A stretch of DNA of 64,000 nt from Sphingobium trunci (GCF_022664535.1 NZ_JAKUJY010000014.1:51174-115173); one strand, 5' to 3'; numbered from the stretch's first letter, positions 50,449-58,768 are shown. Notes: generated by a model not told the origin, from the letters alone. Program-made: numbers and translations.

Positions 50449-51758
50449 GGGCGAAGCCCTATCGCCTGGGCGAGATTGCCGGAAATCCGCTGCGCCGCAT
50501 CGGCAATGACATCGTCGGAGAGATGGGCATATTTGGCGGTGGTTTCCGGCAGAAGATGACCGAGCAACGCTCCGATCGTCGCTAGCGGAACATTATCCAT
50601 AATGGCCGTCGAAGCGAAGCTGTGGCGCAGGTCATGGAGGCGAACATCCGGCAAGGCGCAGGTCCGCCGGAACGTGAACCACCAACTGTTCGGGTCCAGC
50701 GGACCCGAGCCATCCCGGTTGGGAAAAACATAGGGGCAATCTTCCCGCCGAGGCTGCGAATCCAGGATCGCACGTGCATGCCTGTTCAGCCAGATCGTCT
50801 TTGGGCCGGTCTTACTGTCGGGCAGCGCCAGATGCGGCGGTCGCACCCATAGCCATTGCAGATCGCGAATCTCGCTGATCCGCGCCCCGGTATAGAGCAG
50901 CAGGCGAACGATGGCGACTTCGGCGGGATTGTCCGCCTCGGCTTCTCGCAATGCCGCCCCCATCCGACGATATTCCAGCGGCGACAAATAGCGCTCACAA
51001 GGCTGCCGCTTGTATCGCGGCAGGCCGCGCGCAGGGTTCGAGCCCTTGCGCCGCAGGTGCAGCGCTTCGGCATAGTCGAGTAGCGCTGAAAGGACCGGGA
51101 CAGCGCGATTGTAGCTGGCCTCCCGGCTCCCCGCGCACTCATCCCGCCAACGCCTGACATCCGCCGACACAATGTCGGCTAGGTGCATTTTCCCGAAATG
51201 GGGTGCGAGATCCCAACGCCAGGCCGCGTGATTGCGTTTTGCGGTGGACGGCTTCCAAAGCCGGATCATGTCGCACCAATAGGTGGCAACGAAGTCCGCC
51301 ATCGTCGGACTGGCCTTGATCACCGCTCGTTTGGGCAAACCGTCCAGCGCCACATCCGCCAGCAACCGCCGCGCTTTCACCCGTGCTGTTTCCGCGTCCA
51401 CTTCATTGGTGCGCCCCAAAGAGACGCGCTTATGGGTTCCGCGATGCCTGACGCGGACACACCAATAATAGCGGCCTGTCGGCCTGACACGCAGGCCAAA
51501 GCCCGGTAATTCAGTATCCCAAATGCAATAGTCCGTCGTGCGGAGCGGCAGCTTCCGCCGCGCGAAATTGCCGTCGAGATAGGCCCGCTGACCGGACTTT
51601 TGCCGGTTGGGGACCACAAGGCCATCATCCATAGCCAAATCCGCGTCAAAAACCTCTGGAAGCAGGGCGTTTTGGGGGACCCAATCGCCATTGGGAGCTG
51701 CCGAACTCGCAGGCAGATCGAGGAACTCAAATGGCTGTTTTGCTGCACTTTTTTCCAT
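50445..51758 (-). CDS. int: Tyrosine recombinase / integrase, first of a pair
   Basis: 437 residues with an extra N-terminal Arm-type DNA-binding part (YCIWDTELPGFGLRVRPTGR, as in P4-type integrases), a core-binding domain (TMADFVATYWCDMIRLWKPS) and a catalytic domain with Arg in LYTGARISEIRDL, Lys in LPDSKTGPKTI, HxxR in LHDLRHSFASTA, His in LLGHLLPETT and Tyr in AKYAHLSDD. Its ATG lies 6 bp inside the right 24-bp repeat, so its ribosome-binding region and promoter lie in or beyond the attachment site. Overlaps the second recombinase by 4 bp. Confidence 0.92.
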   Translation of the reverse strand: MEKSAAKQPFEFLDLPASSAAPNGDWVPQNALLPEVFDADLAMDDGLVVPNRQKSGQRAYLDGNFARRKLPLRTTDYCIWDTELPGFGLRVRPTGRYYWCVRVRHRGTHKRVSLGRTNEVDAETARVKARRLLADVALDGLPKRAVIKASPTMADFVATYWCDMIRLWKPSTAKRNHAAWRWDLAPHFGKMHLADIVSADVRRWRDECAGSREASYNRAVPVLSALLDYAEALHLRRKGSNPARGLPRYKRQPCERYLSPLEYRRMGAALREAEADNPAEVAIVRLLLYTGARISEIRDLQWLWVRPPHLALPDSKTGPKTIWLNRHARAILDSQPRREDCPYVFPNRDGSGPLDPNSWWFTFRRTCALPDVRLHDLRHSFASTAIMDNVPLATIGALLGHLLPETTAKYAHLSDDVIADAAQRISGNLAQAIGLRP

Positions 51759-51763
51759 ATATG

Positions 51764-51787
51764 CACCATATGGTGCGTGGGGTGTGC
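51764..51787 (+). repeat. Right 24-bp direct repeat (attR) of the integrated island
   Basis: Identical to 37305-37328, same orientation, beginning with the palindrome CACCATATGGTG. The first recombinase gene starts 6 bp away on the minus strand, so the repeat occupies its translation-initiation region. The ~450 bp beyond (51788-52243) has only unsupported short frames and is backbone sequence; it must contain the recombinase promoter in the integrated state. Confidence 0.85.
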
Positions 51788-52243
51788 ATGCAAAATGCCC
51801 CTATTGCTGGAGTGCGGCGAGAGACCTGACATCGCCAAAAACCGGCCGGAAACCGCGCTTCCGGCGGGGATTCCATAGTCCATCCGGCGCCTGAGAAGCA
51901 AGGCCGTTCCGATCCAAAAACGACAATCCGTCAGCAAATAGCCATCACTTGGGGGCAAACTCCTCCTCGCTTCAATGGGCTGTGCGCGCCATGCATGAAC
52001 GGCCGAAAACGGTCGCCCTTCAAGGGTTCCCGACAGGCTTCCCTCGCAGCGCATTGCGCGGTCCGGGCCACGAGCCTCGGTAGCGCCTTTGGGTTCCCGG
52101 CCAGGTGTGCATATAATGACGAATTCCGAGGGGTATTGCGGCAGGGGGAACGGGGTGAAGACGGTCAAACTGGATTGCGGAATTTGGTACAATGACGGGT
52201 CCGCCATATCCATATCGCGGCAGCTGGCGCATTCATCAGCACC

Positions 52244-52345
52244 GTGAGCAACGACCCCAAAAGCAAACGTTATCACGCCAATCTGTACCGCAAAATGGCC
52301 AAGGCATTGCGGGATGCGGGCGCGCCTTTGCCAGAGGATATCTGA
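52244..52345 (+). CDS. Small hypothetical protein overlapping the nuclease-like gene
   Basis: 33 codons from GTG 52244: MSNDPKSKRYHANLYRKMAK and ALRDAGAPLPEDI, ending in TGA whose last base is the A of the next gene's ATG. The composition (basic helix then acidic Pro-rich end) and the exact stop-start overlap suggest a translated leader gene coupled to the 171-residue protein. No family recognised. Confidence 0.45.
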   Translation: MSNDPKSKRYHANLYRKMAKALRDAGAPLPEDI

Positions 52346-52860
52346 TGGTTTCACCCTCTTCATTGCTCGGCGCGGCGGGCGAGCATTTCATCATGTCCGC
52401 GCTCCTGCGGCGCGGCTTCATCGCCGCCCTGGCACCCGTTGGCGTTCCCATGTGCGATATCGTCGTCACCGACGATATCGGCGAAAGGCTGTGCGCCATT
52501 CAGGTCAAAACCCGGCGGGCAATCGGGACTGACGGCGGTTGGCATATGCGCGACAAGCATGAGACGATCGTATCGCCGACGCTGTTCTATGCGTTCGTCG
52601 ATTTCGGCATCGACGCTTTCGCTACACCGCATGTTTATCTCGTGCCGAGCGCTACCGTGGCGGAGGTAGTGCGGTCGTCGCATCAAGTCTGGTTGGCACG
52701 TCCAGGAAAGGGCGGCAAGCCGCACAGGGACGGTCCCACGAGGCGATTTCTGCCCTCATACAACCACCTCGAAATGACGCAATATCCGGCTGGGTGGCTG
52801 GAGAAATATCGCGATGCATGGGAGACGCTGAGGCAGGCCAGCAATGTGGAGGACGCTTAG
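52345..52860 (+). CDS. PD-(D/E)XK nuclease-like protein
   Basis: 171 residues; AGAGGA precedes ATG 52345. The first half has the restriction-endonuclease-like layout: E13 in LLGAAGEHFIMSALLRRG, D38 in PMCDIVVTDD, Q53 and K55 in CAIQVKTRR, i.e. the E...D...QxK variant of PD-(D/E)XK. The second half (DKHETIVSPTLFYAFVDFG, HVYLVPSATVAEVV) resembles small Hjc-like or DUF4365-like proteins that read as plasmid- or defence-linked nucleases. Could be a Holliday-junction resolvase-like enzyme or a solitary restriction nuclease; activity unproven. Confidence 0.6.
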   Translation: MVSPSSLLGAAGEHFIMSALLRRGFIAALAPVGVPMCDIVVTDDIGERLCAIQVKTRRAIGTDGGWHMRDKHETIVSPTLFYAFVDFGIDAFATPHVYLVPSATVAEVVRSSHQVWLARPGKGGKPHRDGPTRRFLPSYNHLEMTQYPAGWLEKYRDAWETLRQASNVEDA

Positions 52861-52905
52861 GCTCGCAGGGTTATGCCCGCCTTTGGGTGCCCCTCCAAAG
52901 TCAAG

Positions 52906-52929
52906 CGGGCGGCGCTGTTGCGCCGCCCG
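52906..52929. terminator. Bidirectional hairpin between convergent genes
   Basis: Perfect 10-bp stem CGGGCGGCGC facing GCGCCGCCCG with loop TGTT. It lies between the convergent nuclease-like gene (stop 52860) and ssb (stop 52936) and can serve both transcripts; the minus direction continues CTTGACTTT. Confidence 0.75.
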
Positions 52930-52935
52930 GATCAC

Positions 52936-53256
52936 TCAGAAGAAATCTATCTTGTCGGCGATGATCTCGCAGCCATAACGGGTCTTGCCATCGCGGTCTT
53001 CCCAGATCGAGTAGTGGATCGAACCGGTGATCGCGACGACGGCTCCTTTTGCGCGCGTCGCGGCGGCTCGGCCGATACCATTGAAGCACGTGACCTTGTG
53101 GAATTCGGTCGTCTTCGCGGTGTAGCCGGTAGTCTCGTCGACGTAGGTCTTGCCATCCTTGAGCTTCACCCGATCGGTGGCGACGATCAGGGTGGTGACG
53201 TTGTTGCGGATTTCGGGGTCCTTGGCGACGCGGCCGGTCAGGTTGACGACGTTCAT
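52936..53256 (-). CDS. ssb: Short single-stranded DNA-binding protein
   Basis: 106 residues from ATG 53256 (AAGGAAA upstream). OB-fold of SSB: MNVVNLTGRVAKDPEIRN, TEFHKVTCFNGIGRAAA, KGAVVAITGSIHYSIWEDRD, GCEIIADKIDFF. It ends right after the OB fold and lacks the Gly-rich linker and acidic C-terminal peptide (DDDIPF) by which chromosomal SSB recruits replication proteins, so it is a plasmid-type or phage-type short SSB probably used in element replication or transfer. Confidence 0.85.
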   Translation of the reverse strand: MNVVNLTGRVAKDPEIRNNVTTLIVATDRVKLKDGKTYVDETTGYTAKTTEFHKVTCFNGIGRAAATRAKGAVVAITGSIHYSIWEDRDGKTRYGCEIIADKIDFF

Positions 53257-53323
53257 ATGCTGTTTCCTTCGTTGGTTCCGGCAGCCTTCCCGCCGGTGAC
53301 ACCGAATGAGCGGCGTGCGGTGG

Positions 53324-53421
53324 CGGATCACACCGGAGCGCAGCGTAAGGGGACCCCTGGAGGGTGCTGGCGCGGGCCGCCGCGCAGCGGCAACACGGGC
53401 GCCCGCAGGGGGTGTGATCCG
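53324..53421. repeat. Inverted repeat bracketing a GC-rich segment upstream of ssb
   Basis: CGGATCACACC (53324-53334) and GGTGTGATCCG (53411-53421) are a perfect 11-bp inverted repeat 76 bp apart. The middle is very GC-rich and holds an inner palindrome, AGGGGACCCCT. The 310-bp gap between ssb and the DUF4143 ATPase has no gene. It might be an origin-like or RNA-structured region, or a control region of ssb. Confidence 0.45.
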
Positions 53422-53566
53422 TCAGCGTCTCGCCGCAGGTGTCACGTCAAAGGCGGAAAGGCTGCTGGGATCAAGGGAGGCTCAAGACTGATCGCGACCG
53501 ATCATGCTGACCAGCGGTTCCTAAGGTGCCCAGGTTAAATCCTTCGACCTATCACCTTTGCCCCGC

Positions 53567-54787
53567 TCAACCCCACAAGGAAGATAAGGGAACCGCCGCC
53601 AGTCTGTCGCCGAAGGGTACGATCTCACCGCTGTCGTACAGCACCACGCCATAGGCAAAGCGGTCGCCGCACGCTTCCGCCAGAGTGCGCAATCCACCCA
53701 AGTCGCTCGATCTCACCGTCGCCGATGCCTTGATCTCGATGCCCGCGATCATGCCGTCATCCCGCTCCAGCACGATATCCACTTCGCGCATTTGCGGGTC
53801 GCGGAAATGATAGGGGGTCAAGCGCTGGTCGCTGGCGGTCATGAGTTTCAGGACTTCGGAGAAGGCAAAGCTCTCGAGCAGCGAGCCAAAGAGCGCACGA
53901 TCGGCTTTCACGCGGTCGAAGCTCAGGCCTCGCACGGCAGCAAGCAGCCCTGAGTCAAGGAAATGCATCTTGGGCGTCTTGGCAATGCGCTTGAGGGTGT
54001 TGGTGAACCAGGGCTGCAAGGTTGATACAAGGAAAACCTGCTCCAACAGCCCGACATAGCGTTGGCCCGTTTTATGGCTGACGTTGATGGCCGCACCGAA
54101 CTGGGAATAGTTGACCAGTTGACCCGAATGCTCGGCCAGCAAGCGCACGAATTTCGGCAAATCCGTCAGCTTCTCGATATCGGCAATGTCCCTCAAATCG
54201 CGGGTCAGCACCGACGTCAGATAGGAATGCGCCCAGTCTTGGCGGCGGCGTTCGCTCGCGCGACTGATCGCCTCGGGGAAACCGCCAAGCAGCGCGAGGC
54301 GGAGAAGATCATCCCCGATGATCGCGTCACGATTGCCGTGCAGGTTGCCCGCGAACAGGCGGTCCAAGAATGTAGGTGATTTGCCCTCGATCTCAGCGCG
54401 CGCCAATGGCAGCATGCGGATCGTTTCCATCCGTCCGGCTAGGCTGTCGGCCACGCGCGGCAGGGTCAGCACATTAGCGGAGCCCGTTAGCAGAAAGCGG
54501 CCGGGTCGATAGTCCTCGTCTACACTCTTCTTGATCGCCAGGAGCAGGTCGGGCGCGCGCTGAATCTCGTCAATGATCGCTCGGTCCAAACCGCGGATGA
54601 AGCCGGTGGGATCAGCCTGCGCCGCTTCGAGGACAGTATGGTCGTCGAGCGTGACGTAGGTCCGGCTCGCATCCCCCATTTTGCGGACGAGCGTGGTCTT
54701 GCCCGCCCGTCGTGGACCGACAATGAGGACCACGGGGGTGTCTGCAAGGGCTTCACCTACCCGGCGCTCGGCCAATCGTTCGTACAT
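53567..54787 (-). CDS. AAA_14/DUF4143 ATPase
   Basis: 406 residues. N-terminal AAA_14 ATPase: Walker A IVGPRRAGKTTLVRK (about 23-37), Walker B RAIIDEIQRAPDLL, sensor-like FLLTGSANVLTLPRVADSLAGR. C-terminal DUF4143 with LGGFPEAISRASERRRQDW, HFLDSGLLAAVRGL, FGSLLESFAFSEVLKL and a PD-(D/E)XK-like REVDIVLERDDG...GIEIKAS end. The family is widespread and sporadic in bacteria, often in genomic islands, with no established function; a toxin-antitoxin or defence role has been suspected. No partner gene is adjacent. Confidence 0.88.
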   Translation of the reverse strand: MYERLAERRVGEALADTPVVLIVGPRRAGKTTLVRKMGDASRTYVTLDDHTVLEAAQADPTGFIRGLDRAIIDEIQRAPDLLLAIKKSVDEDYRPGRFLLTGSANVLTLPRVADSLAGRMETIRMLPLARAEIEGKSPTFLDRLFAGNLHGNRDAIIGDDLLRLALLGGFPEAISRASERRRQDWAHSYLTSVLTRDLRDIADIEKLTDLPKFVRLLAEHSGQLVNYSQFGAAINVSHKTGQRYVGLLEQVFLVSTLQPWFTNTLKRIAKTPKMHFLDSGLLAAVRGLSFDRVKADRALFGSLLESFAFSEVLKLMTASDQRLTPYHFRDPQMREVDIVLERDDGMIAGIEIKASATVRSSDLGGLRTLAEACGDRFAYGVVLYDSGEIVPFGDRLAAVPLSSLWG

Positions 54788-55021
54788 GGCAATCCCAAAC
54801 TCCGATGATTGGAACTACCGGATATGATAATTGGAAGTCAATAGGTAGAAAATTGGAAGGCATTAGCCCGCTATATGGGAGGATCGCTCATCCTCTGAGG
54901 AATGAGAATCGTGCCTGTGGGCGCGTATCTCGGACGTTGGCGCCGTGGCACGGTGTCTTCGACGGGTAACTCAAGACGTGCAATTTGACCATTCGCCATA
55001 CTCGTTAGCCGGGAGAATTTC

Positions 55022-55507
55022 ATGCCTGACCGATATGTAAATTGGCCGCCGCCCGTCGAAGCGTTGATACCTCTGGCACAGGAATTGGGTCGTGTCAGCG
55101 CCAAAGCCTGCCATGATCTCGGAATCGACTTCGACATGGATGACCCCGAAGTTGCGCGGGAGGTGATGATGGTCACCTTTGAGGCGCCGTTTTTGTCCAA
55201 GCCCAAGAGCCTAAGCCGGACTCGCAATGAACCCCCAACAAGACGGACCAACGGCAAGGCACAAACCATTCCGGCAAACTGCACTGGCAATGAGCCATTG
55301 CCTGATCCGGTGGATAACGCCATAGGCGCGACCATGGACGAGAATATAACCGCAACCATTCTCCACGTACTGGAGCGTACCCCGCAATGGTTGCGACATG
55401 ATCTTGAGGGCAAGGATGCCGCCGCACGCACCCGCGCCGAAGAAACCCTGGCAGCAATGATCTCAACGGCGTTGGCTGAAGCAACCGGTAAAAGCCAAGC
55501 GACTTAA
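55022..55507 (+). CDS. Hypothetical protein of the element's conserved end
   Basis: 161 residues from ATG 55022 (GGGAGAA upstream). N-terminal part MPDRYVNWPPPVEALIPLAQ and SAKACHDLGIDFDMDDPEVA is helical and acidic, the middle is a low-complexity linker, the C-terminal third (ITATILHVLERTPQWLRHDL, ARTRAEETLAAMISTALAEA) is helical and is shared with the remnant at 37826-37996. No known domain. It converges on the second MNT-HEPN gene with a 33-bp gap. The recurrence beside an MNT-HEPN/HigBA/integrase block in both places links it to this element family. Confidence 0.6.
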   Translation: MPDRYVNWPPPVEALIPLAQELGRVSAKACHDLGIDFDMDDPEVAREVMMVTFEAPFLSKPKSLSRTRNEPPTRRTNGKAQTIPANCTGNEPLPDPVDNAIGATMDENITATILHVLERTPQWLRHDLEGKDAAARTRAEETLAAMISTALAEATGKSQAT

Positions 55508-55540
55508 CCCCCGCCGCCCAAGCGGCGCTGGCGGAATCTT

Positions 55541-56440
55541 TCATCCCTCAGCGAGCCGCCGTTCGCATACAGACTTGACCAGTTCCTGAAGGCGGGCAAC
55601 CCGCTCGCCGAGCCAGTCCAATTCCTCGTCCGTCACCTTGTAATGACGAGAGTAGCGGGCGTTCACATAGGCCTGGCGCAACAGTTCGAAACAACGTCGG
55701 CTGAATTTGTCATCGCGCGGCCACGCCTCAATCAGTTCGGGGGCAATTTCCTCCGCATGGCCGCGCAGAAAATTGAGCTTGTGAGACTTTGGCGAATACA
55801 GCGTCAACACAAGCAATGTGCAATGATAGGCCCGCTCAGCGGCTTGATGCAGCGTGAACGCGGCGTCATTGCGCTCACCGTCCTCAAGATATCTAGCCGC
55901 ACCTCTCACGGCGCTCAAAACCTTGGGAAACCACAGATCAAAATATTCTCTAGCTTCCATCCGCGCTTTGTCAGGCGGAAGCTTCTGGGGCGTAGCCAGC
56001 CCAAAGCCCTCCGCCTCGTATAGCGCGACACCCTGCTTGGCGATATCGACGAAAAAGGGCCGCCCCTGCTCCAGCTTCTTGTTCACGTCCTTGAAGCTGT
56101 GAACGATAAAGCCGACCGGCGCACTGAGGCTGCCCGTTATCGTGACCTCGCGCATGAGCCGGTCTTCGGCGCTTGCCCAATAATCCACCACATCCGTCAG
56201 TCGCTCATCATTCACGACGACCAGAATGTCATAGTCGGACTTGTAGCCGCCTATGGGATCGTCCACCCAATCGCCGCGCGCGTATGAGCCGTAGAGAATG
56301 ACCTTGAGGATGCGCGCCTGCTTTTTCCACGGCGCGGTGCTCTCACCAATAGCGGCGGCAAATTCCTCGAACAGGATGCGCACGACCTCTTGCAGCTCCT
56401 GCTGCTTGGGTGCCGGAAGATGATGAAGGTCGGTTCGCAT
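55541..56440 (-). CDS. MNT-HEPN single-chain protein, copy 2
   Basis: 299 residues, paralogue of the protein at 47606-48502. The N-terminal MNT domain (ILYGSYARGDWVDDP, KSDYDILVVV) is identical; the HEPN half differs at many positions (for example EYFDLWFPKVLSAVRGAARY instead of ANFDQWFESAKPFLRGFKYA) and carries one extra residue at the C-terminus. The catalytic-site equivalent reads NARYSRHYKVT. The sharp step from identity to divergence at 56123 implies recombination within the gene. It is followed by the hypothetical gene at 55022 in convergent orientation. Confidence 0.85.
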   Translation of the reverse strand: MRTDLHHLPAPKQQELQEVVRILFEEFAAAIGESTAPWKKQARILKVILYGSYARGDWVDDPIGGYKSDYDILVVVNDERLTDVVDYWASAEDRLMREVTITGSLSAPVGFIVHSFKDVNKKLEQGRPFFVDIAKQGVALYEAEGFGLATPQKLPPDKARMEAREYFDLWFPKVLSAVRGAARYLEDGERNDAAFTLHQAAERAYHCTLLVLTLYSPKSHKLNFLRGHAEEIAPELIEAWPRDDKFSRRCFELLRQAYVNARYSRHYKVTDEELDWLGERVARLQELVKSVCERRLAEG

Positions 56441-56482
56441 CACATTGTCACACTGTCGGGGGAAGCGCCGCAAAGCAAGGGG

Positions 56483-56818
56483 TTACGCGTCAGACCCCGT
56501 ATGCGGCTCCACCGGCTTGCCCTTGAACGGCATGACCTTGATTTCGCCCTCACGCTTGCGGGCCTGCGCAATGTCATAGCTGTTCTGCATCCGCATGAGG
56601 GTGTCCATCGACACGCCGAACGCTTTCTCGATGCGCAGCGCCATTTCCGACGAAAGGCTCGCACGCTCGTTGAGCAGGGTCGAGAGCGTCGCCCGCGTCA
56701 CGCCCAACACTTCGGCCGCCGCCGTGACCGTCAGCTCCAGCGGCTCGATGATTTCATGCTTGATGAAACCACCGGGATGCGCCGGGTTCTTCAAGCGCAT
56801 GCCTGCAATCGCACTCAT
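56483..56818 (-). CDS. higA: HigA-family antitoxin, copy 2
   Basis: 111 residues, identical in sequence to the antitoxin at 48545-48880 and within the duplicated block. Same AGGAGG start context and same 9-bp gap from higB. Since both copies are intact and identical, each antitoxin can neutralise either toxin; loss of one module alone would not trigger toxicity. Confidence 0.92.
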   Translation of the reverse strand: MSAIAGMRLKNPAHPGGFIKHEIIEPLELTVTAAAEVLGVTRATLSTLLNERASLSSEMALRIEKAFGVSMDTLMRMQNSYDIAQARKREGEIKVMPFKGKPVEPHTGSDA

Positions 56819-56827
56819 GGCCACCTC

Positions 56828-57118
56828 CTAATGGTAATCCTCATAATCAAGGTCGATGATCTCGATCTCGTCATGGTCGATCCGAAACGTCATCCGCCAA
56901 TTCTTGGTGACGAACAGGCTCCACATTCCCTTGCGGTGGCCGGTCAGCAGGTGCGCCTTCCAGCTCGGCACGGTACGCAGTTCGTCCTCCCGCTCCATAT
57001 CCTGCAGGAAGGACAGTATGCGCCGGACCTTGCCGATGACCGCCGGTTGCAACCCGCTTTCATCGTCATTCTCCATGAGCCGTCGCAATCCCTTGTGGAT
57101 CACGTTTCTGATTTTCAT
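56828..57118 (-). CDS. higB: HigB-family toxin, copy 2
   Basis: 96 residues, identical to the toxin at 48890-49180. Intact RelE-like fold (SWKAHLLTGHRKGMWSLF, WRMTFRI). Part of the duplicated block that includes the antitoxin and MNT-HEPN genes. Confidence 0.92.
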   Translation of the reverse strand: MKIRNVIHKGLRRLMENDDESGLQPAVIGKVRRILSFLQDMEREDELRTVPSWKAHLLTGHRKGMWSLFVTKNWRMTFRIDHDEIEIIDLDYEDYH

Positions 57119-57192
57119 ATCGACCTCTACTCTTCAAAGCCGTTCGGTGTCAAGTTACGCTATACAACTTGGTTGGGCGGGCGGCTGCCGAT

Positions 57193-57523
57193 TCAATCCA
57201 GCATCCGCTCAATGGCAGCGCCAATCTGCTCCGCAGCGTCGAGCAGATAGGCATCGTCAAGATGGGCATAGCGCGCGGTCGACTGAATCTCGCTATGGCC
57301 GAGCAAGCGTCCGATCATGGGCAAGGTTTCCTGGCTCATGGCCGCATGGCTCGCGAATGTATGCCGCAGATCATGAAGGCGCACGCCACGAAGACCCGCT
57401 TCGGCCTGGAATTCCTTCCAATAATAATCGACCGACTTTAGCCGACGCCCATAGTTGCGATTCCAGAAAAGCCATGGGCTCTTCATATAGCGCGGCAAAC
57501 TGTCAATCAGCGCCCTCGCCTCG
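57193..57523 (-). pseudogene. Integrase 3' remnant
   Basis: The last ~110 residues of a tyrosine recombinase homologous to the one at 49255-50448, from EARALIDSLPRYMKSPWLFW through LHDLRHTFASHAA to AIERMLD. It retains the HxxR, His and Tyr motifs but lacks the N-terminal domains and the first catalytic Arg. Homology stops abruptly near 57523; upstream sequence is unrelated. It marks the decayed integration module of a second element of the same family. Confidence 0.85.
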
Positions 57524-57997
57524 CCTGGTTGCACTCGATGGACCAAACTCCATCATCAGGCAATGCACCTGCACCCGACATGATGCGAACGATGGACAGA
57601 AGCTTCTCCGCAGCCATGGAGCCTAGGATGCGCTCGCTGCTTCGCCTCGAAGAGTTGATGAGGTTTCGCCAGCCTCAGGCGGTGTCCTGCATTTTCGACG
57701 CCAGTCCATAATGCTACCGCACATTTTGCCCCTCATGACATGCTCCCCAAGGGCGATGCCAGCGCGGCGCCAGCGCCACGTCAATCACATTGCGCCGAAC
57801 ATCTTCGTCCCCGGCCTCGATCATTGCTGCGTCGGATTGCCGGGTCGTGGTAGGAATAGCCCTCTGCCCGTTGGATAGAAGCGGGTCTCAGCCCGCCGCT
57901 CCCAGAAAACGAGCCAAGCGGAGCCATCAGATGAGGATGAGATCCGAGCAGGATTGGGTAACACGATGCTCCGGACCGTTGTAGCCAATCGAGCCAC
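57524..57997. other. About 470 bp without a gene
   Basis: Between the integrase remnant and the Crp/Fnr gene I find only short unsupported frames on both strands and no clear hairpins or repeats. No copy of the 24-bp attachment repeat is present here. Confidence 0.45.
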
Positions 57998-58768
57998 TCA
58001 GGCGGGCTGGACGATCCTCAATCTCTCATCTGGCCTGATATCAGCCTGTAGATAGTTCGGGTCGAACTCTCCCGCCGCAACCAAAGCTTCCCAGTCGTGA
58101 ACTGTAACCTCGCGCCTGCGAACGTCCGCCAAGCCGTCCTCTCGCAGCGTCTTCAGCACCCGATTTACATGAACGCCCGTCAACCCAGTCGCGTCCGCGA
58201 GCTGAACCTGCGTGACCATGAATGGAAACGAGAAGGCGTTAGCAGCAGTCGGCGCGCCGAGCCTTGAAGCCATTTCGCAAAGCAAATGAGCGATGCGAAC
58301 CTTTGCTTCTCGCCTCCCTACGTTTACCACCCACTGCGAGAGGATTGCGGCATCCACCATGCAGTCCCGCCACAGAATTTCAGCCAAGGCCGGATGCTGT
58401 GCCGTCGCCAGTCTCAGCGCCGCATGGGGGATCTGCAAAACCGTCGCGACAGAGAGCGCCTGGAGAGCGGAGGTCGCCTGCGGCTGTACCACTGAATGAA
58501 GATCAGCCACATCTCCGGGTATGTGGATCGCTGTGATTTGACGGATCCCATTCGTGTTCTGATCGAAACGACCGATTAGCCCCGCAACGACCAGACAGGA
58601 ATGGGCGACCGTCTCTCCTAGGGCCACGAAGTCAACGTTCGCTTCGACCTGTTTGGCATGACCGGGCAGGCTCAATATTGCTTGCCTTTCTTCCTTCGTG
58701 AGGATCGAGCGAAGAGAAAGCCTGTCGAGGAAACGTTGCAGGTTCTGAGAGTAAGGCAATGCATGCAT
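57998..58768 (-). CDS. Crp/Fnr-family transcriptional regulator
   Basis: 256 residues from ATG 58768. N-terminal cyclic-nucleotide-binding-like beta-roll (LSLPGHAKQVEANVDFVALG, SCLVVAGLIGRFDQNTNGIR, TAIHIPGDVADLHSVV), dimer helix, and C-terminal winged helix with MVTQVQLADATGLTGVHVNR and LREDGLADVRRREVTVHD. No Cys cluster of Fnr is visible. This type, common in sphingomonads and rhizobia, usually responds to an unknown signal. Its immediate upstream neighbour is a TonB-receptor fragment. Confidence 0.88.
   Translation of the reverse strand: MHALPYSQNLQRFLDRLSLRSILTKEERQAILSLPGHAKQVEANVDFVALGETVAHSCLVVAGLIGRFDQNTNGIRQITAIHIPGDVADLHSVVQPQATSALQALSVATVLQIPHAALRLATAQHPALAEILWRDCMVDAAILSQWVVNVGRREAKVRIAHLLCEMASRLGAPTAANAFSFPFMVTQVQLADATGLTGVHVNRVLKTLREDGLADVRRREVTVHDWEALVAAGEFDPNYLQADIRPDERLRIVQPA

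Larger units (their letters stand above)
56124..57432. repeat. 1.3-kb segmental duplication, copy B
   Basis: Matches 48186-49494 without any difference I can find. It contains the 5' part of the MNT-HEPN gene, higA, higB and most of the truncated integrase 3' end. Confidence 0.85.

Noticed and set aside
52901..53302. Second minus-strand frame overlapping ssb
   Set aside because: It is the ssb sequence read in another frame; the OB-fold frame is unmistakable.
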